This document shows positions 44,448-54,682 of a DNA stretch of 64,000 bases, piece after piece. The position numbers and the translations under genes are program-made. Location of the stretch: the NCBI GenBank assembly GCA_032595685.2, contig CP159373.1:951001-1015000 (forward strand), in the 5' to 3' direction. Positions within the stretch are counted from its first letter, which is position 1, and every line of letters starts with the position of its first letter. The notes beneath the pieces are model-generated. The model saw nothing but the letters and a program-made list of their open reading frames with translations. It had not been told where the DNA came from and did no database searches. The DNA is from Candidatus Electrothrix aestuarii. GTDB taxonomy: Bacteria; Desulfobacterota; Desulfobulbia; Desulfobulbales; Desulfobulbaceae.

Positions 44448-45173
44448 ATGAACCCCGCCATCATCATCCCTGTCTATAATCACGGCACAAAAATAGACGA
44501 GGTCATCCGCCAAACCCGGCAGCTTGCCCTCCCAATCTTTGTCATTGACGACGGCTCCACCGACTCTACCCCGGAAATTTTAGCTGCTCTTGATGGCATT
44601 ACCGTCCTGCGCCATGCAGAAAACTTAGGCAAAGGAGCAGCTCTACTCACTGGCTTCAAGGCCGCAGAACAACAAGGCCATAATTGGGCTATCAGCCTGG
44701 ATGGTGACGGGCAGCACAAGCCAGAAGACGCGAAACAGTTATTGCAAGCAACTGAAAACACTCCCCGTTGCCTGGTTGTGGGCAAACGACAGGGCATGGA
44801 AGATAATGCCAATGTCCCCTGGACCAGCCGCTTTGGCCGGGGCTTTTCCAATTTCTGGGTCTGGGCAGCAGGAGGTCCCTTGCTGGCGGATTCCCAATCC
44901 GGCTTTCGCCTCTATCCCCTCCCGGAAAGCCTGCATCTCCATGTCCAGGCCCAACGCTATCAATTCGAGGTGGAAATTCTGGTCAAGGCTCGCTTGCACG
45001 GACTTCCTGTCAAAGAGGCTCCCATCCAGGTGGTCTACCAAGCCAAGGGCGTCCGGGTGAGTCATTTTCAACCCTGGCTGGATTTCCGACGCAACTCCAC
45101 CACCTTCAACCGCTTAATCTGGGAAAGAATTTTCAGGATATTTAATTCTATTTTAAAAATCATAACATCCTGA
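44448..45173 (+). CDS. Family 2 glycosyltransferase
   Basis: A 241-residue cytoplasmic GT-A fold enzyme. The opening AIIIPVYNHGTKIDEVI, the first acidic motif VIDDGSTDSTPEIL, the ENLGKGAALLTGFKAA loop and the DXD-type SLDGDGQHKPEDA are all present. It is related to dolichyl-phosphate-sugar synthase-like transferases. No membrane helix is seen, and the acceptor is unknown. GC content jumps back to the core level directly after the AT-rich helicase, which marks the right edge of that insert at about 44440. Confidence 0.88.
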   Translation: MNPAIIIPVYNHGTKIDEVIRQTRQLALPIFVIDDGSTDSTPEILAALDGITVLRHAENLGKGAALLTGFKAAEQQGHNWAISLDGDGQHKPEDAKQLLQATENTPRCLVVGKRQGMEDNANVPWTSRFGRGFSNFWVWAAGGPLLADSQSGFRLYPLPESLHLHVQAQRYQFEVEILVKARLHGLPVKEAPIQVVYQAKGVRVSHFQPWLDFRRNSTTFNRLIWERIFRIFNSILKIITS

Positions 45174-45379
45174 TCCGTCTACAAAAAAAACTTGAAATAC
45201 CCCAAGAAAGTTATATCCTTCATCAGGAGCAATTTGATTGCTTTTTGAGCATACTGACTCCTAATAACAGCTGTCAAAAAACAACACCCACAGTCAATCG
45301 CCCTGATGATAACTTTATTATTTCTATGAACTCTCTTGCCCCAAAAAAAAAAAAAGTACCGGAGTGGGATACCGTTTAA
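45146..45379 (+). pseudogene. Start-less open frame, possible antitoxin remnant
   Basis: A 77-codon frame with no usable start, reading IPQESYILHQEQFDCFLSIL and ending VPEWDTV. The segment ESYILHQEQFDCFLSIL resembles the C-terminal part of DUF1778 (TacA-like) antitoxins. It contains a run of 13 A (45343-45355). Most of the 321-base gap between the glycosyltransferase and UPF0158 genes is taken up by it. Low confidence. Confidence 0.3.
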
Positions 45380-45494
45380 TAGAACACCGGCAGCTGACCG
45401 TCTGATTCCGCCAATCATTTAATGTCACCTTTTTCCTACCGGCCTTTTTGTCCGGTGAGTTTGATCGTTAACTCTCATACAATCTAAACCGCAT

Positions 45495-45911
45495 ATGGCA
45501 ATAAAATTTTCTGATATTGAATTTGCTTTTGACTTTGTGAGCATGGGCCAAATGCATATGCACAGTGCCTACATTTGCCGCAAAACTGGCGAAGTATTCT
45601 ATACCTCAGAAATGGGGGACTCCGACGAACTCCCAGAAGATATTTATGAAAATGAGCAGTATGTCAAAATACCGCACAAAAACGATCTGGACCTTGGCAA
45701 AGCTTTGGTAATAGATTTCACGTCCGACCACATGCCAGATAATATTGAAGATGTTTATTCAATTTTCCGTAAGAAAGGAGCCTACTCAAAATTTAAGAAC
45801 TTACTGGAAGCAAAAGATTTACTGGAAGAATGGTACTCATTCGAAGAAAAGCGTCAGAATGAAGCATTAAGAGATTGGTGCAAAGAAAAGAAAATAGAAA
45901 CAACGGGGTAA
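45495..45911 (+). CDS. UPF0158 family protein
   Basis: A 138-residue soluble acidic protein of the UPF0158 family, recognised from the opening IKFSDIEFAFDFVSMGQMHM, the ICRKTGEVFYTSE phrase and the C-terminal LLEEWYSFEEKRQNEALRDW segment. The function is not known. It has no operon partner; its right flank contains a fragment of a DUF1016 gene. Confidence 0.8.
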   Translation: MAIKFSDIEFAFDFVSMGQMHMHSAYICRKTGEVFYTSEMGDSDELPEDIYENEQYVKIPHKNDLDLGKALVIDFTSDHMPDNIEDVYSIFRKKGAYSKFKNLLEAKDLLEEWYSFEEKRQNEALRDWCKEKKIETTG

Positions 45912-46131
45912 ATCAAACGTTAGCAGCAGTTCGTAGGGCGCATAAAGTGCATCGTTCTTCTACCGAATGAATCAAACCGCCCTGAATTCCCCGCTGGCTC
46001 TAGGCCATTCCTCTGTTATCTCCGCCATTCACCTTGCCCCTTCTCACCGCATCAGTTAATATCCATCCTATCAAAATGCACAGCCCCTCTGATTGAATGA
46101 AATATTTGGTGGCCTACCCTTAGCTCTGCCA

Positions 46132-46186
46132 CCAGATCAGGCAATTGTGCAAGAGATGCTTGCACAAACTCCTTGGCGGAGTGACA
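46132..46186 (+). pseudogene. Fragment of a DUF1016 nuclease gene
   Basis: Translates as [18 protein letters not shown], matching PDQTIVQRTVAQIPWRSN of the intact DUF1016 protein at 21480-22574. At the DNA level CAATTGTGCAA, TTGCACAAA and TCCTTGGCGGAGT are shared with that gene. The rest of the gene is gone. It ends directly upstream of pgm. Confidence 0.7.
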
Positions 46187-46210
46187 ATAAACAAACATAA
46201 GGGAAAATTA

Positions 46211-47869
46211 ATGAGCATACACCACCTTGCAGGAAAACCTGCCCCGAAGTCCATCTTAGTCAATGTTCCAGAGCTTATCTCCGCCTATTTCACCCGGAAG
46301 CCCGATGTCCAGGAGGCCACAGAACGGGTCAGCTTCGGTACCTCTGGCCATCGCGGCAGCTCACTGAAACGGAGCTTCAACGAGGTTCATATCCTGGCCG
46401 TGACCCAGGCGGTCTGCGAATATCGGCAGGAGAAGGGAATTGACGGCATTCTCTTCATGGGCATGGATACCCATCCCCTGTCCTGGCCTGCCCAGCTGAC
46501 AGCGCTTCAGGTGCTGGCCGCCAACGGCGTAACCGTCCGCATTGCTGCCGGACCGGGAGGTGAAGGTTTCGGCTACACCCCGACCCCGGTGATCTCCCAT
46601 GCCATCCTGACTCATAACCGCGATACCAAGGACAGCGGCAAGACCTGCGACGGCATCGTCATCACCCCGTCCCATAATCCGCCGGTGGATGGTGGCTTCA
46701 AGTATAATCCCCCGCATGGTGGTCCGGCTGATACGGACGTAACCAAGGTGATTGAGACCCGCGCCAATGCCATTCTGGAAGACGGGTTGACAGCAGTGAA
46801 AATGGTCCCGCTTGCGGACGCGCTCAAGGCTGATAACGTTGAGCTGTATGACTACATCACCCCGTATGTCAACGATCTGGAGCAGGTGATTGATATGAAG
46901 GCTATTGCCCAGGCCGGTATCCGCATTGGTGCGGATGCAATGGGCGGGGCCGGCATGGCCTATTGGCAGGCCATCAAGGAGCGCTACAGCCTGAACATGG
47001 AAATCTTCCACGACAGCCTGGATTCCACCTTCTCCTTTATGCACTGCGATAAGGACGGTAAAATCCGAATGGACTGCTCGTCGCCCTATGCAATGGCCGG
47101 ACTGGTGGCTATGAAAGAGGATTTCGATATTGCCTTTGGCAATGATACCGATTTTGACCGGCACGGGATCGTCACCAAGAGTGCGGGTTTGATGAACCCA
47201 AACCATTATCTCAGCGTGGCAATCTCCTACCTTGCCCAAAATCGCCCCCAATGGCGGAACGATCTCAAGATTGGCAAAACCCTGGTGAGTAGTTCTATTA
47301 TTGATCGGGCAGCGGCCCATCTCGGACGGAAAGTGGTGGAGGTACCAGTGGGTTTTAAATGGTTTGTGGACGGCCTGCTCAAGGGGACTGTTTTCTTCGG
47401 CGGCGAGGAAAGTGCCGGGGCCAGCTTCCTGCGTAAGGACGGCACGGTCTGGAGCACAGATAAGGACGGTATTATCCTTAACCTGCTGGCAGCGGAGATC
47501 ACCGCGAAAACCGGACGTGATCCAGGAGAGCATTATCAGGATCTGACCGAACAGTTCGGCGCACCCATCTACGCCCGTATCGATGCTCCGGCAAGCCCGA
47601 AACAAAAGGCCGTGCTCAAGAATCTCAAACCGGAAGATGTCCAGGCAACCTCTTTGGCCGGAGAACCTATCACCGTAGTGCTTACTAATGCACCGGGTAA
47701 TGACGCGCCCATCGGCGGCCTGAAGATCGTGGCGGAAAATGGTTGGTGCGCCCTGCGCCCCTCCGGGACCGAGGACATCTATAAGATCTACGCGGAAAGC
47801 TTTATTGACCAGGCCCACCTGAGCCGGATTCAGGACGAGGCCAAGGCAATGGTCGCGTCCCTGTTATAA
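46211..47869 (+). CDS. pgm: Phosphoglucomutase (alpha-D-glucose phosphate-specific)
   Basis: Interconverts glucose-1-phosphate and glucose-6-phosphate. The 552 residues follow the E. coli Pgm type throughout: [19 protein letters not shown] near the N-terminus, the phosphoserine loop [11 protein letters not shown], the metal loop [12 protein letters not shown], the sugar loop [13 protein letters not shown] and the phosphate-binding [17 protein letters not shown] start at ATG 46211, matching the family opening [11 protein letters not shown]; the frame upstream from 46145 runs through the DUF1016 fragment and is not part of the gene. nadC follows after 15 bases. Confidence 0.96.
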   Translation: MSIHHLAGKPAPKSILVNVPELISAYFTRKPDVQEATERVSFGTSGHRGSSLKRSFNEVHILAVTQAVCEYRQEKGIDGILFMGMDTHPLSWPAQLTALQVLAANGVTVRIAAGPGGEGFGYTPTPVISHAILTHNRDTKDSGKTCDGIVITPSHNPPVDGGFKYNPPHGGPADTDVTKVIETRANAILEDGLTAVKMVPLADALKADNVELYDYITPYVNDLEQVIDMKAIAQAGIRIGADAMGGAGMAYWQAIKERYSLNMEIFHDSLDSTFSFMHCDKDGKIRMDCSSPYAMAGLVAMKEDFDIAFGNDTDFDRHGIVTKSAGLMNPNHYLSVAISYLAQNRPQWRNDLKIGKTLVSSSIIDRAAAHLGRKVVEVPVGFKWFVDGLLKGTVFFGGEESAGASFLRKDGTVWSTDKDGIILNLLAAEITAKTGRDPGEHYQDLTEQFGAPIYARIDAPASPKQKAVLKNLKPEDVQATSLAGEPITVVLTNAPGNDAPIGGLKIVAENGWCALRPSGTEDIYKIYAESFIDQAHLSRIQDEAKAMVASLL

Positions 47870-47884
47870 GGAATCGGAAACGAT

Positions 47885-48715
47885 ATGGACACCTTTCTCC
47901 TCGACGAACAACTCCGCCATTTCCTGCGGGAAGATCTGGAACACGGCGACATCACCACGGATGCCATCTTTTCTGATCAGGAAACCGCTTCGGTCACTCT
48001 CCGGGCCAGAGAAGCCTTGGTTGCTGCTGGCCTGGAACGGGTTGCTGCCAGAGTTTTCCAGCTCCTTGATGGGCGCGTGACGTTTTCTCAGGCAACACCG
48101 GATGGACAGCAGGTAGACTCTGGTGATGTGCTGATGACCGTCAGCGGCCCGGTGCGCAGCCTGCTCCGGGGTGAACGAGTCGCCCTCAATCTGATCCAAC
48201 GGCTCTGCGGCATTGCCACCCTAACCCGGCAATATGTGGACGCAGTACAAGGACTCAAAGTCAGCATTGTTGATACCCGCAAAACCACACCGGGCCTGCG
48301 GATGCTGGAAAAATACGCTGTCCGGGTCGGCGGGGGCAGGAATCACCGCTACAGTCTCAGCGATGGCGTTCTGATCAAGGATAACCATATTGCGGCCTGC
48401 GGCTCCATCCGCCAAACTGTGGAACGGGCACGGGCAGCAGTGCCGCATACCATCGCCATTGAGGTGGAGACCGATACCCTGGAGCAGGTACAGGAATGCC
48501 TGGAATGCAGGGTGCAGATCATCATGCTGGATAATATGGACCTCGACACCATACGAAAGGCCGTCAGTATGATCAATGGCAAAGCCTTAGTCGAAGCCTC
48601 CGGTGGGGTCAACCTGGACACTGTGCGGAGAATTGCTGAAACCGGGGTGGATATTATCTCTGTCGGTGCCCTCACCCACTCCGCCCGAGCCTGTGATATC
48701 GGATTAGATTGGTAA
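47885..48715 (+). CDS. nadC: Nicotinate-nucleotide pyrophosphorylase (carboxylating)
   Basis: Quinolinate phosphoribosyltransferase, which makes nicotinate mononucleotide in de novo NAD synthesis. The N-terminal LREDLEHGDITTDAIF and the catalytic-barrel phrases RLCGIATLTRQYVDA, RKTTPGLRMLEKYAV, GGGRNHRYSLSDGVLIKDNH (split around the lysine) and IMLDNMD are conserved. At 276 residues it is complete. It is probably co-transcribed with pgm (15-base gap), although the two pathways are unrelated. Confidence 0.95.
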   Translation: MDTFLLDEQLRHFLREDLEHGDITTDAIFSDQETASVTLRAREALVAAGLERVAARVFQLLDGRVTFSQATPDGQQVDSGDVLMTVSGPVRSLLRGERVALNLIQRLCGIATLTRQYVDAVQGLKVSIVDTRKTTPGLRMLEKYAVRVGGGRNHRYSLSDGVLIKDNHIAACGSIRQTVERARAAVPHTIAIEVETDTLEQVQECLECRVQIIMLDNMDLDTIRKAVSMINGKALVEASGGVNLDTVRRIAETGVDIISVGALTHSARACDIGLDW

Positions 48716-48999
48716 TAAAAGCCAACAACATAGCTCCAGTAAAAAGCAGCGCCTCTCTTCTCAGCTTCTTGACTCCATAAAAAAAATGGAAAATCGGCAC
48801 GTCCTGCATCACACGTTACTTTCTCCTCTCTATTATGTTTACCCTGTTCTATCTGTTAAAATTGCAGTACAATATTTGATATAGAAATATTATTTTTTCG
48901 ACAACTACAATATTATAAACAGATACTATGTATCAAAGCACAAAAAAGGACCTCAAACTCGTCATAAAAGAATGACAAAGAAAGAGGCAAGGAGGAAGC

Positions 49000-49191
49000 A
49001 TGATTGTCTGTATCGTTGAACAACATGATCTTGTCGATTCTTCCGGTACCCCTACCGGCGAACAAGAACTCTTTGCCACCTATGCTATTGACCTTGAAAC
49101 CCATAATATTCTCTCACTGCCGCACCTTTCACTCTGTCAACTTGATGCTGTCTATTCACCCTCGTTAGGGAGTTGGGTCATACAGTCGTAA
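49000..49191 (+). CDS. Small hypothetical protein
   Basis: A 63-residue soluble protein beginning MIVCIVEQHDLVDSSGTPTG, of unknown family. The case for reality is a textbook AAGGAGGAAGC directly before the ATG. The stop codon lies within a strong hairpin (49181-49214). The 284 bases upstream to nadC hold only AT-rich DNA that probably contains its promoter. Confidence 0.5.
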   Translation: MIVCIVEQHDLVDSSGTPTGEQELFATYAIDLETHNILSLPHLSLCQLDAVYSPSLGSWVIQS

Positions 49192-49214
49192 GGGTACACA
49201 GCCTTACGGCTGTA
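49181..49214 (+). terminator. Hairpin at the end of the small gene
   Basis: TACAGTCGTAAGG and CCTTACGGCTGTA pair over 13 positions with one G-T wobble around an eight-base loop. The stop codon of the small gene is inside it. It is followed by an A-rich rather than T-rich stretch. Confidence 0.6.
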
Positions 49215-49333
49215 TGAAAAATTTGAGGGTATCGCGGAAGAAAAGAGAACGTAGGTCACTCGTTTTTTCTCCGAAGCCTTCCTTGAGTTTCGGGAAATTC
49301 GCGAGCAGCAAAAAAACGCCCCGGAGCTTCGTA

Positions 49334-49651
49334 ATGAATAAAAAGGAATGGCAGGCCATTGAACAGGCCCGCGAAATATTGCACTTAGGCGGGCAGGCAA
49401 GTGCAGCTGAAATAAAGCAGGCCTATCACCTGATGTGCAAAAAATATCATCCAGACCGAGCTGCAGAGGAAAATAAAAAAAAGTACGCTGAAATTATGTG
49501 CCGTTTGACGGCGGCTTACGAGCTCCTCATGCGCTATATCAAACAATACCGATTCCCCCTGAAACCGGACAAAGATACCCTCTATGATCCTGAAGATTGG
49601 TGGATGAATCGTTTTGGGGATGATCCGCTTTGGGGAAGAAAAAAACGCTAA
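49334..49651 (+). CDS. J-domain protein (DnaJ-like)
   Basis: A 105-residue protein that is mostly a J domain: helix II/III region AEIKQAYHLMCKKYHPDRA with the essential HPD tripeptide, then KKYAEIMCRLTAAYELL. J domains stimulate the ATPase of a DnaK partner. There is no Gly/Phe region or zinc finger, so it is a type III J protein; the C-terminus ends with a Trp/Asp-rich stretch (YDPEDWWMNRFGDD). I start at ATG 49334 (GGAG upstream) instead of 49214, whose extra residues are basic and unlike the family. Confidence 0.8.
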   Translation: MNKKEWQAIEQAREILHLGGQASAAEIKQAYHLMCKKYHPDRAAEENKKKYAEIMCRLTAAYELLMRYIKQYRFPLKPDKDTLYDPEDWWMNRFGDDPLWGRKKR

Positions 49652-49675
49652 AGAGAGAGGATAAAGCCGCAGGCA

Positions 49676-50503
49676 TTACAGGACCTTTTTTTGATAGATC
49701 CGAGCATTCTCATTGATCACCTTCATAGCTTCTTCCAAGCCGGAAAACCGGAGACTCTCCTTACTGCCGAGACAAAAAAAACCGTCAAAGACCAGACTGT
49801 CCCGAAAAATATCCAAGACTCGTTTCTGTAAATTTTTATCAAAGTAGATCAAAACATTACGGCAGAGAATTAAGTGCATTTCACCAAAGACAGTATCTGT
49901 GACCAAATTATGGTTGGCAAAGGTAATATTCTTCTTCACCCTTTCCTGAATAACATGTCCTTCCTCTGTCAGGCTGAAATAATTCGTTAAGGCGTCGGTC
50001 CCTCCTGCCTGCTGATAATTTCCGGTAAAAGTCTCCACTTGCTCCAGGGAATAAACACCCTTCCTGGCTTGCTCTAAAGCAATATCATTGAAATCGGTTC
50101 CATAGACTATAGAGCGATCATACAGCCCCTCTTCCATAAGAAGGATGGCAATAGAATATGCCTCTTCCCCGGTGGCACAACCAGCAACCCAGACCTTGAT
50201 ATAGGGATAGGTTCGTAACATCGGCACGACCTCCTCCCTGATGCTCTGGTAGACAGAAGGGTCACGGAACATATCCGTGACAGTTACAGAAAACTCCCGG
50301 ATAATCTTTTCCAAGAACGATTCATCCCGCAAAAGAGCAGGCAATATTTCCGAAAGATAACGGCAGCCATTGCTTTGGTATAAACTACGGGCTCGACGCT
50401 CGATAGAGGCACGGGCATAATGACGAAAATCATAGCCGTAGCGCTGCACCACAGCATCCAACAGGAGATTTATTTCTATCTGCTCAATATCGGACTCATC
50501 CAT
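49676..50503 (-). CDS. CheR-type protein-glutamate O-methyltransferase
   Basis: SAM-dependent methyltransferase of the chemoreceptor methylation type, 275 residues. The N-terminal CheR_N helical domain contains YGYDFRHYARASIERRARS; the C-terminal domain has the SAM motif VWVAGCATGEEAYSIAI, YGTDFNDIALEQARKG, and LILCRNVLIYFDK. It lies 20 bases downstream of the giant hybrid kinase on the same strand and is surely in its operon. No chemoreceptor or CheB lies nearby, so its substrate may be the kinase's own sensor region or an unlinked receptor. Confidence 0.92.
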   Translation of the reverse strand: MDESDIEQIEINLLLDAVVQRYGYDFRHYARASIERRARSLYQSNGCRYLSEILPALLRDESFLEKIIREFSVTVTDMFRDPSVYQSIREEVVPMLRTYPYIKVWVAGCATGEEAYSIAILLMEEGLYDRSIVYGTDFNDIALEQARKGVYSLEQVETFTGNYQQAGGTDALTNYFSLTEEGHVIQERVKKNITFANHNLVTDTVFGEMHLILCRNVLIYFDKNLQKRVLDIFRDSLVFDGFFCLGSKESLRFSGLEEAMKVINENARIYQKKVL

Positions 50504-50523
50504 ACCCCTGCCTCAATCAAGGA

Positions 50524-53500
50524 TCAGGAGTACAACCACAGCCGCAGCAAGGCAAGAAGCCGCCCTGTGTCCACCGGTTTTGCAAGATAATCATTGGCTC
50601 CAACGGCAAGACAGCGGCTACGATCATCCTGCATGGCCTTGGCTGTCAGGGCAATAATGGGGAGATCCACATACTGAGACTGCGCTCTGATCCTCTTGAT
50701 GGTTTCGTAGCCATCCATAACCGGCATCATAATGTCCATCAAGACCAGATCAAACTCCTCCTGTTCCAACATCTCCAACGCTCTGGAACCATCCTCTGCC
50801 TTCACTGTTTCCATTCCCCGGTCACGCAGGACCTTTGCCAAGGCAAAAATATTTCGCATATCATCATCAACAAGCAGAATACGTTTGCCCTGAAAAATAG
50901 CATCGTCCTCATGGAGATTCCGAATCATGCGTTGTTTGGTTTCCGGGAGGGCACTGACCATACGATGAAGAAAAAGGGAAGCCTCATCAAGCAGGCGCTC
51001 TTCTGACATTGCCCCCTTTATAATAACAGAGCTCGCATACTGGCGGATCTCTGCGTTTTCCTCACGGGAAAGTCTCCTGTCAGTATAGATAATAATAGGA
51101 GGAAGAAAGACCTTATCCTTCTTGAGCTGGTGGAGTAGCGCAAGTACTGGCAGGTCGGAAAAATCAAGGCCCATAACCAAGCAATCATAGCGATGGGTCT
51201 TCAGGGAGGCAGAGATTTCCAGGCCCGATGCAGCTTCTTCACTCTGCACATCATGATTGCCGATTAAGGCAATAACGGCCTTCCTCTGCTCCGCATCCGG
51301 GTCTGCAACAAGGAGTTTTCTAATATGCTGTTGCGAATTCTTTTGGATATTAAGCAAGGCAAGCTCAAGCTGTTCTTGGCAAACAGGCTTTTGCAAGGCA
51401 TCAACAGCACCTTTATTGCGCAGGGCCCGTTCGCCAACCTCAGCAGCAGAGATAATATGCACAGGGATATGCCGGGTTTCGACCCGGTTTTTCAGGGATT
51501 CCAGCACCTCCCACCCAGAAAGATCAGGTAGCTGCAAATCAAGAATAATAGCTATGGGGAGATACCGTTCCGCCAGCATCAGCCCTTCCTCTCCGTTTGG
51601 AGTGGCGAGACATTTCAGCCCCTTTTCACGGCATTGGCGGACGAGCAATGCAGCAAAGCGCGCATCATCTTCAATAAGCAAAACGACCCTGTCTTTTTCC
51701 TGAATATTGTCCCGGTCATCAGAAATCTTGGTTTCTTGCCCCCCTGGCACTTTTTCCGACTGTTCTGCCAGTTTCGGGGCTTGGGAGAGGGTCTGCATCT
51801 CCGGGCAAGCGCAACGTTTTCCTGGAACGCTCTGTTCCGGCATGAGAACCATGTTAGTTGGAAGGTAGAGGGTAAAGGTTGTCCCTACGCCCTCATTACT
51901 CTCCATGCAAATCTCACCCCCGAGTAAGGAGGCCAATTCTCTGGAAATAGACAACCCCAGTCCTGTCCCCCCGTATTTTCGGGCCGTGCTGCCGTCGGCC
52001 TGCTGAAAGGCCTCAAAAATAATCTTCTGCTTTTCCAGAGGAATCCCGATCCCGCTATCTTGCACCGCTATGGAAATAGTCTCTGGATGCCCCAAAGGAA
52101 CAGAACACAGGGAAACAGCAACGCTTACCGTCCCCTGCTCGGTGAACTTCAAGGCATTGGAGAGGAGATTCTTCAAGATCTGGTCTACTCGCTTTCCATC
52201 TGAACGGATGGTCCCCGGCACATCCTTGGCCAGATTGAATTGCAGGTTCAAACCTTTCTCCTCTGCCAGATGCAAAAAGGTGCTTTGTAGTTCCGTCAAT
52301 AAATCAGCAAGGACAATATCATCCTGCATCAGGATCATCTGGCCGGATTCAATCTTTGACAGGTCAAGAATATCATTAATCAAATAGAGCAAATCCTTGC
52401 CGCTTTTCCGAATAATCCTCACCGACTCGATATCATCCGCAGTCAGGTTACCCTTTCTGTTTTCTTCCAGGGTTTGCGCAAGTAAAAGCAGGCTGTTCAG
52501 CGGGGTTCGTAATTCATGGGACATATTTGCCAGAAACTCTGACTTGTACTTACTGGCCTTAGCAACTTCCTCTGCCTTCTGCTCTATCTCTATCCGAGAC
52601 AGCTTGAGCTCTTCATTGGCCAGCTCTATTTTTTCCTTTTGCCGATTAAGCGACCTGTTTTTCTCTTCAAGCTGTTCATTGGTTGCCATCAGCTGATCCT
52701 GATTAGCCTGTAACTCCTCCTCTGAAGCCCGCAAGCGTTGTGCCTGTTCCTCCAGCTCCTCGTTAGCGGCCTTCAGCTCATCCTGCTGGGATTGCAGAAC
52801 ATCTGTTTGCTGGGTTGTAATAACCAGGGCGTCTTGCAGCTGCGTTCGGGCCTGGGCCCCATTAATGGCAATGGCGAGTTTCTCACCCACGTTCTCAAGA
52901 AAGGAAACCTGGAGCTCTGCCAGCTGGCCAAAGGTTCCCAGCTCCAGGACGGCCTTGACCTTATCATTATAAATAAAAGGAAAGACCACGATATGATCCG
53001 GTTTTCTCCCCCCTAAGGCTGAACTCACCTGAATATAATTTTCAGGAACTTGGGAAATAAAGATGGTCTTTTTCTCTAAAGCAGCCTGCCCAACGATTCC
53101 CTCACCAGGAAAAATTTGTTCGGCCAACCCCTCTCCGAAATTACAGGCATAACTGGCCTGCAAGTGAAGTACATCTTTATCATAAATATACAAAGCACCA
53201 ATCTGAGCCTCAAGATAGGCCGCGAGATAATTGATGATCCGTTTGGACAACTCGCTCAAGGACTGATCACCACGAAGTTGATCATCAAGTTCCAGTTGAC
53301 CGGTCTGGAGCCAATCATAGCGGTTATTCTCTTCCGCAGTCTGCTGCAAAGACATCACGGTTTTACGGAAGCTCTTATTCAACTGCCCGATCTCATTGGA
53401 AGGAGCGGCAATCTCAAGTAGACTCAGGTCACCATCAGCAACCTGCTCAGACCAAAGGGTGAGCTGACGCAAGGGAGAGACAAGCCGGGTTGTTATCATC

Positions 53501-54600
53501 CAGGACAGCAGCAAAACAAAAACACCCGTGGTCACCACAAGTGAAATAACGATATATTTCAAGGATGAGGCCGAAAAAAAGGCCTCTTTTTCGTTTACCT
53601 CAGCAACAAGAACCCAATGAAGCCCCCACTTCTTCAAAAAATCCAAAGAACTGTACATACCAACAACTGGAACACCTTGATAATTAGGATAAATGGATTT
53701 CTTTATCGTGCGGGGACCTGGGAAGCCTGATCCTGGGGCTTGATCAAGCAAACGATGCCATTTTTCATGTTCCTCCAGCCAGCGCCGGAGCAGAACAGTC
53801 TCTATTCGAGTTTGCAAAAGGGTAGAGTTATCCAATGAACGGAGCGTGGAACGCAATAAAGAATCTGCCCCCACTAAGTAGGTCTCACCAGATTCACCGA
53901 GACCGAAATGCGATTGCATATAGCTGTCCAGCTGCGTATAGGGTAGCTCAAAAAGCAACACACCTATCTCTGCACCGGTATCATCGTCCTCCAGAGCTCT
54001 GGCCACAAAATGAGAAATTTTCTTTTGTTCATGACCGTGCGGCCCGTAATCCGAAAGCGCACTGCGTCCGGTTTCCAGAGTCGTCCGGTAAGCAGCAAGC
54101 AAATTTCTGAGCTCATACCCCTCTGCGAAGATATTATCTCCAACATGCTGCTCAGATGCTGTATACAGCACATTACCATCCATATCAACAAGATAAATAT
54201 CCTGATAGGCATGGGCAAGCTGATAGGCGCGCAGGGCATTCCCGCTCTCGGCATTGATAATCTCCCAATCCGTGGTGGTAATAAAATCCGGTAATGAAAT
54301 ATTGTTTTTCTTAAAAGCGGCATTGAGGCTCTTCATCATACTGACATTGGCAGAGAGTTCCGCCTGGAGATTAATGCCGATATCTACTTCATTAAAATAT
54401 TTTTTAATCAGCTCAAGCTTATACTCCATTGCCGCCCGCAGGGCTTCCGTTGTCTCATGCTGAAGACTTTCCGTAGCATTCTGAAAACTTATAAAACTAA
54501 CAACCGATAAAGGCCCTAATGCGAGCAGCAGAAAGGTCAAAAAGAGTGTCCGGCCCAATCCGCCTCTGATATGCATACTCTGTTCTTCACTTGCCTTCAT
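50524..54600 (-). CDS. Large hybrid sensor histidine kinase with three receiver domains
   Basis: 1358 residues. N-terminal helix (~16-38), periplasmic dCache-like sensor (~45-340), second helix (~347-369), HAMP (to ~425), GAF (~435-590), coiled coil (~590-680), HisKA with the phospho-accepting His in FLANMSHELRTPLN (~690), and HATPase_c with SNALKFTEQG and DSGIGIP and GGTGLGLSISRELA. Three receiver modules follow: the first with LLIEDD and the acceptor Asp in IILDLQLPD, a second degenerate one, and a third with ILLVDDD and LVLMDIMMPVMDGYE. It probably reads a signal delivered by the upstream PhnD-like protein and works with CheR downstream. No DNA-binding output is encoded nearby. Confidence 0.93.
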   Translation of the reverse strand: MKASEEQSMHIRGGLGRTLFLTFLLLALGPLSVVSFISFQNATESLQHETTEALRAAMEYKLELIKKYFNEVDIGINLQAELSANVSMMKSLNAAFKKNNISLPDFITTTDWEIINAESGNALRAYQLAHAYQDIYLVDMDGNVLYTASEQHVGDNIFAEGYELRNLLAAYRTTLETGRSALSDYGPHGHEQKKISHFVARALEDDDTGAEIGVLLFELPYTQLDSYMQSHFGLGESGETYLVGADSLLRSTLRSLDNSTLLQTRIETVLLRRWLEEHEKWHRLLDQAPGSGFPGPRTIKKSIYPNYQGVPVVGMYSSLDFLKKWGLHWVLVAEVNEKEAFFSASSLKYIVISLVVTTGVFVLLLSWMITTRLVSPLRQLTLWSEQVADGDLSLLEIAAPSNEIGQLNKSFRKTVMSLQQTAEENNRYDWLQTGQLELDDQLRGDQSLSELSKRIINYLAAYLEAQIGALYIYDKDVLHLQASYACNFGEGLAEQIFPGEGIVGQAALEKKTIFISQVPENYIQVSSALGGRKPDHIVVFPFIYNDKVKAVLELGTFGQLAELQVSFLENVGEKLAIAINGAQARTQLQDALVITTQQTDVLQSQQDELKAANEELEEQAQRLRASEEELQANQDQLMATNEQLEEKNRSLNRQKEKIELANEELKLSRIEIEQKAEEVAKASKYKSEFLANMSHELRTPLNSLLLLAQTLEENRKGNLTADDIESVRIIRKSGKDLLYLINDILDLSKIESGQMILMQDDIVLADLLTELQSTFLHLAEEKGLNLQFNLAKDVPGTIRSDGKRVDQILKNLLSNALKFTEQGTVSVAVSLCSVPLGHPETISIAVQDSGIGIPLEKQKIIFEAFQQADGSTARKYGGTGLGLSISRELASLLGGEICMESNEGVGTTFTLYLPTNMVLMPEQSVPGKRCACPEMQTLSQAPKLAEQSEKVPGGQETKISDDRDNIQEKDRVVLLIEDDARFAALLVRQCREKGLKCLATPNGEEGLMLAERYLPIAIILDLQLPDLSGWEVLESLKNRVETRHIPVHIISAAEVGERALRNKGAVDALQKPVCQEQLELALLNIQKNSQQHIRKLLVADPDAEQRKAVIALIGNHDVQSEEAASGLEISASLKTHRYDCLVMGLDFSDLPVLALLHQLKKDKVFLPPIIIYTDRRLSREENAEIRQYASSVIIKGAMSEERLLDEASLFLHRMVSALPETKQRMIRNLHEDDAIFQGKRILLVDDDMRNIFALAKVLRDRGMETVKAEDGSRALEMLEQEEFDLVLMDIMMPVMDGYETIKRIRAQSQYVDLPIIALTAKAMQDDRSRCLAVGANDYLAKPVDTGRLLALLRLWLYS

Positions 54601-54682
54601 ACCGCAGCCTGTACGTCAATCGTTCTTTTGCTTTTCCTGTTCTCTAAGTTCTTAAAATTCTTTAAGTGGCTACGTGTTGCTC

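Noticed and set aside
46361-47818. A 485-codon minus-strand open frame
   Set aside because: It lies wholly inside pgm, which is certain on the plus strand; the frame is a codon-bias shadow and its translation has no domain features.
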